From contig ML769646.1 of the NCBI GenBank assembly GCA_009733575.1, positions 31,472 to 95,471 on the forward strand: 64,000 nucleotides of DNA, read 5' to 3'. Below are positions 30,071 to 41,072 of the stretch, in pieces; position 1 is the first letter of the stretch, and every line of letters begins with the position of its first letter. Origin of the DNA: Gymnopus androsaceus JB14. Lineage: Eukaryota > Basidiomycota > Agaricomycetes > Agaricales > Omphalotaceae. Under the pieces are notes generated by a model. The model was not told the origin of the DNA. It ran no database searches and was given only the letters and a program-made list of their open reading frames with translations. The position numbers were made by a program, and so were the translations under genes.

Positions 30071-32370
30071 ATGGCAGCATCCAAGTTCTCCCATGTCGAG
30101 CTCTTCCACTCATGTCCTCACACTTGTCCACACAAGCCTCGAACACACGACATTAACTTGAAAAAACGACCCAGCATCTATATCGAACCACCGCTTGTGT
30201 CTGGGAACAAGTGGGATCATCTTAACCCTTCCCAAAACCAAGAGAATCACCCTCACTGTAATGCCAACTGTCCTGCTTACGGCTCCAAACCCTCTCTCCG
30301 AGCTTCTACTCATGAAGAGATCCTCCGTGCAATCCCAGTCTGGGCGTACTGGTGTGATAATGGTCATCCCATAGTCCAATTCGACACTTGGAAGAATAGT
30401 GGGCAACTGAACTTTGAAGATGGACAGTTCCCACTATGGAAAGCTGACCGCAACAGCTTTTATCTGGAATTCTGGAAGTGGTGCCGGGTTCATCATCCAA
30501 AGCCTCTCACTAGCAAGTACATGCTATCAGTATTCACTGACGGCTCATTGGGTCCTGTAAATGCCCAGTGGTTTGCTAGCAAGCACCTGCGTCAGTATCC
30601 TGACATAATCACACACCTTGACCAAAGCAGCAGGCAATATGACCATAATGTTGGGAAAAATGGATCAGCATCAATGTTTGATAGCAGTGAGGCTTGGCCT
30701 CCTGCTTCAACATTCATTCCAACAGCCAGAATACTTAGTCCAGACATCCGTGTCACTCCCTCTGGAATGGACATCACAATGGTTCTTGAGTCCTTGAAGC
30801 TAGATTCCAAGGATGGCGAAATCCCACACCCCCCAAATATCAAGTCCATTTTGTGGATTCTTCGTGATGCCAGAGGCATTAAACATAAACTCGGTTTTGG
30901 TTCTAATGATAATAGTGACAAGAAATGGAATATCATCAAAAGAAGTTTAGGTCGAAGTGCTATCTTTTGGGAAGCGCAGCAACTCGACCCACACTTATTT
31001 GGGTCACGATATGAATCCTTTCTCCAGTTACTCAAATCATCACCGGAGCTCCAGCGGTTTATGCTTTGCATTGAAGCAAGCCCAAGAAAACACATTTGGT
31101 TGCTATGGGAATGGGTAAGTTACCCTACAAGGACTAATGCATGTAGTCTAAAATATACATATCCAGATGAAAGTAGCTTTGAAGCTCTATCTCGATGGCT
31201 ACCAAATCATGTTCATTCTTGATAGTGTATTCTATGAAGAGATCAAAGCTGGCAAGGGGGGCATTTTTGATATTGCCAAATCAGTCGACATGATAATGGG
31301 TGAGGTACGACTCAGGTATGTCCTTTGACTTATTCATTGTTCATCTTTTTATTTGTTCCATACAGCGTGTACTCCTCTCTTTCAGACCCCTATCCCTACG
31401 ATGCTCAATACCTTGATAGTCTTCGAAAGCTCGCCGCTGATCATCAGATATTTATCTGGCCTCATCCAGATGCGAATGAGCTTGCATACAGCAAGTCAAC
31501 TCTAGCTTACCGCCTAGGAACACTCCGGTACAAGGGGCATCTTGTCATGAGACCAACCACTCTTGTCTTGAGTTGTGAGCAAGGGCTAGACCTACTTTGC
31601 TCTAACCATGTAGTGAAACGAGACAAAAGTGCAGGAGGGGTTGATGTCTTTTTCAAGAACAAGTCACAGACAGTACTGGAGGATTTTAGGGCGCAGTGGG
31701 AGGCCACTGAATCCTACGACTGGGGTTATGGTCAGAAACCGAGATTCTTTGCTGAACCCCTCAACGAATCCTTGCTTTCTCGAGGAGAGGTGCGCTGTTA
31801 TTTCATCCTCGGTAAACTTGCGAGGATGGTTTGGACTATGCCCATTGCTTCCAACTACGCCTCGGCCAATCCTGATGTAAACGATCATGCGGATATTACA
31901 TTTGATAGTGATGTCAGCCATCTTCGCGCCTTGAAGGACATTGAAAAGTGAGTTTCTAAAGTATGATAGAATTGTTGTTGTGAGCTGATGACCATGTATA
32001 AAGCCACACACCAAAACCACGTGCGGGCGTGTTGGAAAAGGGTGCATGGCACGACGTGAATTCCCCGAGCAGTGCAGAAGGAATAAAGGAGGTCGAAGAT
32101 TTTGCGCAATTTGTTGTCAATCACCTTGTGACTCGAGAGAATCTGCTTGGAACTGACGAATCCCAGTCAGTGTCAACATTTAGACTGTTCTGCAGGCTGG
32201 ATGTTTGTTTAAAATGGTCTAATGAAGACAGTCAGTTTCAACTGAAAGTTGCGGAAATTCAACAAGCTATGTGTGGTCTTTTAGATCAAGACTTTTCCGA
32301 CAGCTGGGTTGCTGCGAATGGGTTTCTCAGTGCTCTCAAGAAAAATGTAATACTTGGTAAATATCTGTAG
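30071..32370 (+). CDS. ATP-grasp-like protein, 713 residues, four exons, intact
   Basis: Exons 30071-31114, 31167-31315, 31366-31947 and 32004-32370 join in frame (2142 nt). Their GT..AG introns are 50-56 nt long. The N-terminal half has Cys/His clusters (CPHTCPHK, CNANCPAY) and no recognised domain. The C-terminal half resembles an ATP-grasp fold: RPTTLVLSCEQGLDLL, then VVKRDKSAGGVDVFF (31610-31655, a Lys/Gly-rich nucleotide-binding strand), then FFAEPLNESLLSRGEVRCYF (31747-31805). This corresponds to the adenine/ribose-binding strand and the GElRxy strand of the family. Similar proteins of unknown substrate occur in agaricomycetes from memory. It is the longest uninterrupted gene here and lies in transposon debris. 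Substrate and pathway are unknown. Confidence 0.68.
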
Positions 32371-32785
32371 TTTTCTGTACAATATATGTTTCTATATGAC
32401 ATTATACTGTCCTGAGCTGTATTTTACAAAGTGAACTAAAATTATTGCCTATAAAAATGATATCCAATGATAGATCTCACTCATACAATCACAACCATAT
32501 AGTTTTTATCCAATATAATTATAATTTACTCCCTCTACAGGCGAAATGGTACAACCGGGAGAGCTGTCATTTTTTTCCCACGAATGTCCAAGGAACTAAA
32601 ATTCCCTAATTAGGTAATTTTTTCTATCCCGAGTAACTTACTCAGTAGTCTTAATTTTACTCATTTGGGTAATTTTTGGTCCATGGAGTGAGCTGCTCAG
32701 CCTAAGAAACTTGTCTAAGGAACTCAGTTTACTCAAAGTTGCCCCTGAGCTGTTTGCTAGTGGCACTCAAGTAACTTGTCCGAGC
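32371..32785. other. No gene; left part of a repeat-rich block
   Basis: AT-rich sequence grading into degenerate copies of the minisatellite motif (GAGTAACTTRCTC near 32630-32720). Nothing coding. Confidence 0.4.
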
Positions 32786-33185
32786 AACTACAATTACCAA
32801 ATTGGGAAATTTGGGAGTACCCGAGTAACTTGCTTGAGCAAGTGTTTACCAAATTGGAAATTATGGAGTACCCGAGTAGCTTGCTTGAGCAAATGATTAC
32901 CAAATTAGGAAATTATGGAGCACCTGAGTAACTTGCTTGGGCAAGTGATTACCAAATTAGGAAATTCTGGAGCACCTGAGTAACTTGCTTGAGCAAGTGA
33001 TTACCAAATTGGGAAATTATGGAGTACCCGAGTAACTTGCTTGAGCAAATGATTACCAAATTAGGAAATTATGGAGCACCCGAGTAACTTGCTCGGGCAA
33101 GTGATTACCAAATTAGGAAATGGAGCACCTGAGTAACTTGCTCAAGCAAGTGATTACCAAATTGGGAAATTATGGAGTACCCAAC
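32786..33185. repeat. 52-bp minisatellite, about eight units
   Basis: Unit of the form GATTACCAAATTRGGAAATTATGGAGYACCYGAGTAACTTGCTYGRGCAAGT. TTACCAAATT recurs at about 32799, 32845, 32897, 32949, 33001, 33053, 33105 and 33157. Each unit contains ACTTGCT..AGCAAGT, a 7-bp inverted repeat with a two-base centre. The flanks share a TTTTTTCCC motif (about 32571; and 33195 in reverse), so the array may lie inside a short terminal-repeat element. Confidence 0.85.
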
Positions 33186-33990
33186 ACACGGGAAAGGGAA
33201 AAAATTAAGGTCTACCGAATTGTCACCCAAAAGCAGACAAATCCTGATGTGTAACATATATATTGAATTCCATCCTGATTTTACCTCTTTCTGGAGCATT
33301 CAAAAGTTGACTGAATCTCTCAAAATCAAACATAGAATCAAGTACAAATAGTTAGCTTTAGATTCAAGCTATATGATATGAGATGATAACTAGTAAGATT
33401 CAGTACATTTCAGGTGTGAATTCAAGTGATGTGCAACAGATAGATTATGGTTACTGATATTTGTACGTGAATGACAGATCTATTATGGGAATAGTCGTAA
33501 CGAGCGGCATGTGCAATGATATCATCAAGATCTATGATATCCTGAGCATCACTGTAGAAGAGTAAGTTTTGGCTTGGAGATGTGGATAACGAAGGAAAGG
33601 ATCATGTAAAGAGCCGGCGAGCGGCAAGTATCGACGAACATGGATGTGAACAGTGTTGCCGACATTCTCGATGCGCTGAATTTGACCAGCAAGCGGTGCT
33701 TCACTAGCTGTGGGCAGCCATAGTTGTTATCCTGACTGCTTGAACTTGGGATACAACCACAAGTTTCAAACACATCAGCAGGGATACAACCACAGTGACC
33801 ATTACCCACAGGGATATTGCGATGCACCCTTAATAAAGGGCAGCTACGGATAAATCCCTAGCACCAAGGTAGGTGAGCCCTGTGACTTTCCCGCCCCTTC
33901 CCAAATGGGACATGGTGCACCCAGTCCCAAATCGGAAAGAGCACACCCGGAGATGGCAGCTGGCTGGAACGGTCGAAACAAGTGCAAAAT
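33186..33990. other. No gene recognised
   Basis: Contains a GGATAAATCCCTAGCACCA-type motif (about 33850) that recurs in related form near 45745-45780, so part is a dispersed repeat. No coding region seen. Confidence 0.35.
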
Positions 33991-34004
33991 TTATGCCAGT
34001 TGCA

Positions 34005-34085
34005 CTAATCGAACAGTAGACCTGTTCAATCGAGAGCAACTAGCGCTAAAGTTAAGATTGAATCTGTAGACCTTACCACTGTGCC
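34005..34085 (-). other. tRNA-like (SINE-type) sequence
   Basis: Minus strand: TGGCACAGTGGTAAGG (A-box-like) and, about 55 bases on, CTGTTCGATTAG (B-box-like). The match to internal pol III promoters is fair, but no complete cloverleaf was folded. It could be the head of a tRNA-derived SINE. Confidence 0.35.
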
Positions 34086-34173
34086 ATTGGGCTGATAACA
34101 TACAGTGATTTATCAACAATTTAATATGAACTTTTCACCCTCGCTAAAGCATGTACAATAATACAATACGGAA

Positions 34174-34560
34174 CTAGGCAAAATCAAAACATTCATCCTC
34201 CTCTGCCTCTTCCACTCCCTCCTCTTCGATTCTATCTAGCATAGTCCCCGTCGGAGTATCCCAAAACCGGATATGCTTGTCCTGAGTTCCACCTCCGGTA
34301 GCAAGAACACCAGAAACATGAGGGTCCCATGCGAACACCTTGACCGCCGCCGTATGTTCATGAAACTTCCACAACAGAATATCTCCAGGCCCACCACCCT
34401 CCATGATAACTCCCGGCACCCGCCACCACACGTTTGGACCCGCGTAAATCCCATATACAGACTTTATTGTCGTTACCCCTGCTAGCTAGGCTCGCAGACA
34501 CAGGGCCTCCATCACCGCTCCATTTGAGACCGCAGACTTCCTGTTTGTGTTCCTGGCACC
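34174..34560 (-). pseudogene. Cdc20/Cdh1-type (APC/C activator) WD40 fragment
   Basis: WD40 activators of the anaphase-promoting complex recruit substrates for ubiquitination. The minus strand shows [15 protein letters not shown] (34505-34550), then [20 protein letters not shown] (34440-34495). After a frame shift it shows [20 protein letters not shown], then LATGGGTQDKHIRFWDTPTG (34235-34360). These match the fourth to sixth blades of Cdc20/Cdh1. The N-terminal C-box region, the first blades and the C-terminal IR tail are absent. The last codons are an acidic tail ending at 34174. The frame break near 34430 and truncation on both sides make it a relic. Confidence 0.72.
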
Positions 34561-35275
34561 GCTTGAATGGGCGCGTATCAGTTTACGAAAACGCCCTCGT
34601 CAACTACCCAAGTCGTCCTTCGGCTCATGAAAATCCACACGTGCTCTTTCCCTTTCCTTCTCCCACACCAGTTCCCATTCCTTCTCCTGCCCGTTCCCAT
34701 CCACAGAATCATACACACCATCCACAAACTCCTTCATCTTCCTCAATACACAGCACAGCCCCTTGCTCCTAGCCCATTTCTATCCATCCCTACCTCTTCT
34801 CCACCCAGACCTTCCCCTAAATCTGCTGAACAAGCACTTGCACTAGAGGATGAGGAGGCGGAGGCGGAAGCACCAACCACCTCTCCACATGCACAGGTAG
34901 TGAATGTGGTGTCCAGAGAACAAAGGATGTTGGCCATTTGGAGCTTGTGGGAGGCAAGTTGGGCAGGACTGGAGATATAGAAAACAGGTTAGCTTTATTC
35001 GAGGGAGATGCGGAAGAGCAAAGAATGGGCGAAAGAAGAAATGATGGAAAAAGCAAGTAAAATTGCCTTGGTTGAAAAACCACAAAAACAAACAAAGGAT
35101 CATATCCTGAATCTTGGAATAAAGGCCCACCATCTCCATGCGAAAAAGAAATCGCAAACAAATGCAAGTCGGGAAGTATAACAAAATACCAAAAAAGGAG
35201 ATAAGGCAGGAAACACTCACGGAAACACGCCCTTGCCTTTAACCAACGCCGGTAATAGATGGACTACGTTTGCAT
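34561..35275. other. No confident gene
   Basis: A plus-strand frame (34567-34980) has a Pro/Ser-rich and Glu/Ala-rich composition, but no domain, and overlaps the edge of the WD40 relic. It is left unassigned. Confidence 0.3.
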
Positions 35276-35279
35276 CGTC

Positions 35280-35425
35280 CCATTCCCAGCCTACGATAAA
35301 AAATATGGGTTAGTAAGAGAGGGACCTGCTGCGTTCGCAGCCATCGCATCCGATAGACCATCCATCGTTGTTTGTGTACCCGCAGATGCAGCGAATCGTA
35401 TCTGGGTCGTCGTTAGCATTAGAAT
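35280..35425 (-). pseudogene. PHD-finger fragment (Set3/MLL5-like type)
   Basis: The exon on the minus strand reads DDPDTIRCICGYTNNDGWSI, then GCDGCER, after a CTACAG acceptor near 35438. This is the first half of a PHD zinc finger (CxC...CxxC), close to the PHD of Set3/MLL5-type chromatin proteins. The expected Trp-Cys-His continuation is not found in frame; sequence after CDGCER runs into a stop or intron-like segment. Upstream minus-strand sequence (35440-35736) is Ser/Ala/Pro-rich and may be the same protein's disordered N-terminus. No SET domain was seen. Confidence 0.55.
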
Positions 35426-35739
35426 TCAGAGGGTACTGTAGGAGAATTCACAGAAGGAGGTTGTTTTCGTTTGGGTGGAATTGTCGAATTTGAAGGACCT
35501 GCTGACGAAGAAGCAGAGGCAGAGATATGTGCTGCTGTTCTTGGACCAGAAGATGTAGTAGAGGCTACAGGAGAGGCGCTTCTCCCTCCCAAGCTTTTCC
35601 GTTCAGCGCTCGATTTGTTCTTTCCGCTAGCCCCTCTAGCAGATCCAGTGCCATGCCCATTAACCGAGAATGAGCCTGAGCCTGAAATCCTCGTGCCATT
35701 TGCTTTGAGCGCTGCGGTTGGAGACAAAAGCAGCATGCC

Positions 35740-36835
35740 ATTTCCGTCTATCTTGTGCCCATGACCATTGACCAGCCTTCAGTACTTCCAGATGCTTGCC
35801 CTGCAGAAATATCCCTTGAGGGCGTCGGTGGAAGCCGCTGCTGTTGCTGTTTGTAGAGAGCGTTGGAGAATTACCGCGATGTTGTTGCTGCTTTGTAGAC
35901 GTCGCCGTATTTGTATTAGATATAGAGGATCTCCGTCTCATCACAAAAAATTCTTTGCCCTCCTCCCTTTCCCTGCTACTTCCTGCAATTGCATTCACGT
36001 TCATCATTCTTGATGTAGGATCCTATCCTTTGTTCTTTTGTCCATTCAAGCGCTCGGTCATAGGAGAAATCAAATGAGTTTTGAGTTGGGAAGTCTTCTA
36101 GATCATTGTAGGAGGAGCAAAATACTGGAAGGAGATGAAGGGAAGGAAGGAGATAGGTAGTTCTTTCGTTAGGTTTTGTTCTTTCAAACATAAGATAAGG
36201 GACAGAAAGACGAACATTTAGACAACAAAAGTGAGAGCCCAAGCAAATCCTTCACCGACCAATTCCTCCAAATGAGATTTCAGAGCCTGACCAGAGAATA
36301 AGATAATAGCGAAGAGCTGGAAGCCTGAGCATTTGGATAGAGAAATAAAAAAGACAAAAGGAAAGGTATTCTGGGCTAAAAAAGACAGTCACTTGAACGG
36401 CTTGGGTTTTCGATGATGGTTGTGGCAAAGGATGGCAATCAACGGAACTCCGGAATTACGGCTGATTCAAAATGGGCTAATGTGAAGGATGCTATGAGTG
36501 TGCAGATATGAAGGACGCCACGCTTATGGTCCTCTCATCCCTAGTTGTCCTTTCCAAGGCTGGATGCTGGATGTAATCGTAAAAGACAAAGATACACGGC
36601 ACGTAAATGTCAAAGCGGTCAAAGCGGTCTCGATTCAAACTCTATCTACATAAACCATCTCATTCAGTTACTTCGATCGTGATTGATCAGAGGTTGCGAT
36701 ACTTACTCAAGCGCACTTCTCCTCCTAATAACAACCAACTTAATCTGCGTCTTTGAACTTGTAGTAATGCTCCAATATCTGCTTGTCCATTTACTAATAA
36801 ATGTCCATTTCTCTTTGAGCTAATGCTTTCTGCGT
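35740..36835. other. No confident gene
   Basis: Minus-strand frame 35660-36007 is Ser/Asn/Arg-rich without domains. The remaining 830 bases have no coding support. Confidence 0.3.
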
Positions 36836-36885
36836 GGTGGGGGAAAGGTCAGCGACCTTCGGGTCCTGGCCGCGTGGAGATTCTG

Positions 36886-37977
36886 TCAATACACGGTCAG
36901 CTGTGATTCCCATATGGGTAGGAGTGTGCGACGCATCCAGCAACCGTGGATTCCCAGTATGGTAGGAGTGCACTTACATCTGACAGGAGGCATGGTGTAT
37001 CGCATAAGTTCCTGATGTAGCTCCGGTTGCATGTATGGGGCCATTATCTCGGCGTGTTTGCGTAGATAGAGTAGGAAGGCGTCGCTCTTCCAACGGCCTA
37101 TTACTCTCACTGCGTCAAAGGGGACTCCTCGAAGTAGGTACTCAAGGGTTGCTCCGATCCTGATTCCATGTCCTTGTAACGCTGGTAGTCCGAGTTTCCT
37201 GGCTGCCTTGTGTACCCATTGCATGAATGCTGATTTGGTGAGTGGCCGGCGAGTGGTTCTGTTGGATGCTGTGTGCGGGTAGGTGAACAGGTGTTCCGTT
37301 GGTTCCGGCTTGTTTAGTGAGAGGTGATTCCGTAGCCATGTGTCTGGGTCTGTTTCTCCTAGTTGTTTGGAAAAATATATGTCTTCTCCTTGGATAGGGC
37401 TGCTCTTGGTGGACAGAACGTGTATGACCATTGTTTCGAGGCCGTTCCTGTCTGTCGCTCTCCGTACCTGTGTTTTCGTGACGTGCTTTTGTGCGCTGAA
37501 ATCCTTTAGTGTTGGGACTGTCAGCTCCCCTACCCGTGCCGCACAGAAGAAGCTCGTCGTGAGGCATCCTCCACAGGCTGCATCAAAGGGGTTTGTCTGG
37601 TCGAAATCGCTGAGGATTTTCGTGATGTAGTCTACCGTGTACGGTTGCCTTTTCTTCCTGCGTGATCGCTCAGGTTGAAGTCGTTCTGCTCCCTGTACCA
37701 TCGTGTCGAAGGAGGCCTTGTTGATGTCCCAGTTTACTCCGTGTATGATGTGCCATGCCCTAACGCCATGGACGTAGTTCTTGACGGACGTCCCTGCGTA
37801 GTTTCCGGCCATCGTGGCCATCCACGCATTGACTAGGTCCCCGCTGCATGGAGCTCGCTGGTCTTCTGGTATATTCCGGGAATCGCAGAAGACGTGGAAG
37901 GACAGTAGTCCAGATGCGTACGTCTCCAGTGTGCTTTCTGCATACCCATGCAGTAGCACTTGTTGCACTTGTTCCAC
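36886..37977 (-). CDS. Tyrosine recombinase of the Ngaro-type element
   Basis: A 363-codon frame. The N-terminal SAM-like domain (ESTLETYASGLLSFHVFCDS) is followed by the catalytic domain with the conserved Arg in FFCAARVGEL, the HGIRIG (HxxR) motif near 37140, and the nucleophile region LLYLRKHAEIMAPY. All of R..HxxR..Y are visible. It would integrate the circular cDNA by strand exchange without target duplication. The frame is intact from the ATG at 37977 and extends about 45 residues past the usual end. A Pro/Arg linker bridging from the RNase H region (LRPPCPARERLLTW, about 38060) lies in another frame upstream. Confidence 0.85.
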   Translation of the reverse strand: MEQVQQVLLHGYAESTLETYASGLLSFHVFCDSRNIPEDQRAPCSGDLVNAWMATMAGNYAGTSVKNYVHGVRAWHIIHGVNWDINKASFDTMVQGAERLQPERSRRKKRQPYTVDYITKILSDFDQTNPFDAACGGCLTTSFFCAARVGELTVPTLKDFSAQKHVTKTQVRRATDRNGLETMVIHVLSTKSSPIQGEDIYFSKQLGETDPDTWLRNHLSLNKPEPTEHLFTYPHTASNRTTRRPLTKSAFMQWVHKAARKLGLPALQGHGIRIGATLEYLLRGVPFDAVRVIGRWKSDAFLLYLRKHAEIMAPYMQPELHQELMRYTMPPVRCKCTPTILGIHGCWMRRTLLPIWESQLTVY

Positions 37978-38194
37978 GAATTCATCGGGTAAGTGAATTG
38001 TCCTTCCTGAGGTGTCTCAAAAGCTTCGTTTCGACACTGGTTTCCAGGTCAGTAATCTCTCACGGGCTGGGCACGGGGGACGTAACGCAGAAGGTAATGG
38101 AATTAGATTAGCTGGGTACCGACGTGTAGGTGATGCATTAGAATTACGAGTATGGAGGGGGGTAAGGTATGGGTAGTTCGACGTGGCCGTTTGG

Positions 38195-40429
38195 TTACCA
38201 CGCGTTTCGAAAAATGTTGAGAAGTCTTCCCTCCTCCTCTCGCTGCCATTGTTCGAGAGAGCATCCGCGAGCTTGTTGTTCAGTTTTAGCTGCGTAAGGA
38301 GGGACTCGAGAAGGGCCGTGCTCGTGGATTTCTGCTGCTGTGAGAGGGGTGTCGTAATCGACAATGAAAGGGGCGAGGGTGTTGGGTATTGGGATTCTGG
38401 GGAGTAATAGGTGGGTTGGGCCGGTGACGCCTCGAGAGAATTGGTCGGCGGGGTTGTGGGAGGTGTGGATGTACCTGGTGTGTACATAGAAACGGTTTTC
38501 TGTAAGGATTTCATGAATGCATCGGAATAGATCATTTGTAGATCTATTCCTGCTCCTGCCGTTCCACCATCCCTCGACCACTCCCTCGTTGTCCCCCCAG
38601 ACTTTGTAGTGGGCACGCTGTTGTGCTTTGCTGGCGATGACGAGTGTGAGGAGGTAGAAACCCGCTGCTTCGGCCCATCTGATGTCTCGCTTGTTTCTTT
38701 CTCCTCTCCACCCCGGTAGTAGTCGGTATGACCTCCAGAAGCCGTGGATGCATAGGCCAATGCCATAGCCGCTGCTGGCGTCAGAGTAGGCATGGACATC
38801 AATGAGATTTGCTGGTCCTGGTATTGGGGAGGATATGGGAGATGCCAAGGCGCGTTTCCACCACTCCAGGTCCGCGTGCCATTGCTTCGGCGGCCTGTGC
38901 TTGATTAACGGGGTAGATTGATCCAGATCTGCCCCGAATTTCTCGAGCTCTGTCAGATAAGCTCTCCCTTTGGTAAGGACCAAGCTGACATGTGACAGTT
39001 GTCCATACAGCTTGGCGACTTCTTTGGAATTGTGGGTTGGATGTTTCTCCCACTCCTTTATTGTTTCGAGATATATCTCCCTCTTCGCTTGTGGTACCGA
39101 GACTACTTTTGCCTCGATCTCCCACTGGAATCCGAAGTATTTGGGGCTTCCTCCAAACGGGATATCCTTCTCAATTGCCCAGACATATCCCAGGGGTATT
39201 GTGACTCGGTCGATATCGCTGAATGCGTACGTGTATAGTGCATCCTCCGCTGACCGTTCTGACTGTCTCGATAGGTCTCTAACGGGGAACGTGAAGTCGT
39301 TGTCGAATTCCTCAGGGATTCCATTCGGCAGCTTATGGCCCTGGAACAGTATCCGCGCTTTCTGATGTTTCATCCCGCCGTTCTGCGCGATTTGGTCCCT
39401 GAGCTCTGCTTGGGTTCGGTTATATTGCTCCAGATGTTTTCGAAGGATCCTCATCCAGAAATAGTTGTCCACCTACTTTGTTACTGGTCCCAGTCCGTGT
39501 CCCCTGCAGATTTCCATGCCTGCGTCCGCTACGTGTCCGAAAATCCCTCCTGACGACGGTAGGCCAAACATGTCTCTTATGTCTACACAGAATTCTTGTT
39601 CTGATGTTCGTATTACAACTCCTGGCCATTGGGATGGGTGTAGCGGGATGGATCTGTATGCTTCGGAGATGTCTCGTATTGCACCCTGGGATCCTGGCGG
39701 AAGAGTCCATATGAGTCTGCAGGTGTTAGTGAACGTGCCCCAGAAGCATGGGTATAGCGAGGAGTCGATATGAGAGTTTATAGAAGAAATAGTTGCGCCA
39801 ATAGAAGGTATGTACGTTGGCATGTGTGGATATGATAAGTTTTGTACTAATCTGAATTTCCCAGGTTTTCCGGGTTTGTTTATCATGGCTATTGGGGATG
39901 TCTGGAACGGTCCAAGGATCGTTTCCACGTCCTTCTGCGAGAATGGACCTATCCATCTGCCCGCCGCTAGTTCATTTGCCATGACCGTTTGGAAGGCTCG
40001 GCGAGATTCAGGGGTATCGAGTTTATTAGGAGGAGAGTAAGTGTGAGATATGCTTGGGACACCTGCTTTGAAGCCAAATAATATAGAGTTTGCTAGTGTT
40101 GGGTATCTGGGTGTCAGGTTAAACCTGGCTATTTCCTCTCTCCAGGCTTCTGCTTGGAGAGGTGTGTGCGTTCTTTCCCTACTGTCCTTCAGGGCATCTG
40201 CTAGCACCATGATGGGCGTTCGCGCATCCTGAACAGCGGTGCTTTTCTGTGTGTTTCTTGTTGATACACCCGTTTGGTCTCTGCCACTCTGCGCAGAGTT
40301 CGAGGCCTGCGAATTGTCCTGCCACGATCTCCAAGTATCCCTTGTTGTTCCAGTCGCAGATGACCTCCTTCTTTCTGTTCCATAGCGACGTTCGTGTGGA
40401 GTGACGGATGTTGTGCCTGTCTCGACCAA
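38195..40429 (-). pseudogene. Reverse transcriptase-RNase H of the Ngaro-type element, with in-frame TAG
   Basis: The RT part has KPGKFRLVQNLSYPH, AIRDISEAYRSIPLHPSQWP and FGLPSSGGIFGH (39480-39900). The active-site block is split by TAG at 39473-39475, between GPVTK and VDNYFWM. The second part continues in the same frame with RVTIPLGYVWAIEKDIPFGG. It then has the RNase H motifs DASSGYGIG, AEAAGFYLLT and DNEGVVEGWWNG (38500-38820). The catalytic YxDD-like motif reads VDNYF, so the second Asp is Asn. The stop plus the Asn argue for an inactive copy, although stop readthrough cannot be excluded. Confidence 0.85.
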
Positions 40430-40728
40430 GGCAACAGTGGCATCTGGATAGTTGTGGCTGGCTCACATCTCGAAAGGACCTCTGCAGGTCTGACTCTTCT
40501 TTGACTCCGCTCGCTTTTCGAGGAGATGTTGACAGATATGGGGCGTTCCTCGACTTGGTTTGTGTGTTCCGGTGATTCTGTGTCGTTGTTTGGGATGTTC
40601 GGGACATGCCCTGCAGCTCTCGTTTGTATTGTGCTGCTACCGTCTCCATCTCTATTGTAGTTGTGTCCCGCGATTCGGTGCTGTGACGGTGAGTACATGT
40701 TGTATTTTGGCAGGGTGTTGTTTGACAT
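40179..40728 (-). CDS. Gag-like zinc-knuckle region
   Basis: The frame around 40200-40400 reads VICDWNNKGYLEIVAGQFAG, then HRCSGCANAHHGASRCPEGQ. This is a CCHC-like zinc knuckle preceded by a CxxWN segment, typical of the gag of basidiomycete tyrosine-recombinase elements. Another frame over the same bases is Ser/Arg-rich. The frame connection to the upstream gag part (41073-41978) is broken by the repeat at 40740-40990. Confidence 0.6.
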
Positions 40729-40739
40729 TTATGTTGCAG

Positions 40740-40990
40740 ATGCCGTTAGCGTTGGGTTAGCGTCACCAGATGGTGATTGCGTAGCGTTGCGTTAGCGGTT
40801 TAGCATTGCGTATGCATTGCGATAGCGGATTAGCATTTCATTAGCGGATTTGGATTGCGTTAGCGTGATTCCGTTGCATTAGCGGTTTGCATTGCGATTG
40901 CGGTTTGCGTTTTGTTCGTGAGTTTGCGATGCATTAGCGTGTTTGTGTTGCATTAGCAGGTTATCATGTGGTTGTTTGGCGTTCGTTTGG
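40740..40990. repeat. Degenerate short tandem repeat inside the retroelement
   Basis: Irregular repetitions of GCGTTAGCGGTTTGCATTGC-like words of 10-22 bp (GCATTAGCG, GATTGCG, GCGTTAGC). They lie between the two gag-like parts. Confidence 0.75.
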
Positions 40991-41072
40991 TGTTGTGAAA
41001 GGTTTCGATTAATTGATTTTGGAGTTTTTGTGGGTTATGGTTATTTGTTTTTCTTTCTCGGATATGTGGAAT

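Noticed and set aside
32786..33185. CRISPR-like regular repeats
   Set aside because: Units are contiguous without unique spacers and the genome is clearly eukaryotic; it is a minisatellite.
34567..34980. Plus-strand 137-codon frame with an acidic region
   Set aside because: Overlaps the WD40 relic edge, lacks a recognisable domain, and most of it is low-complexity Pro/Ser sequence.
38017..38802. 261-codon minus-strand frame overlapping the RNase H region
   Set aside because: Most of it is a Ser/Thr/Pro-rich alternative frame of the RNase H coding sequence. Only its last part (LRPPCPARERLLTW) looks like the normal linker to the recombinase, implying a frame change rather than a separate gene.
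38970..39365. Plus-strand 131-codon frame
   Set aside because: Exact antisense shadow of the RNase H/RT frame, with no coding character of its own.
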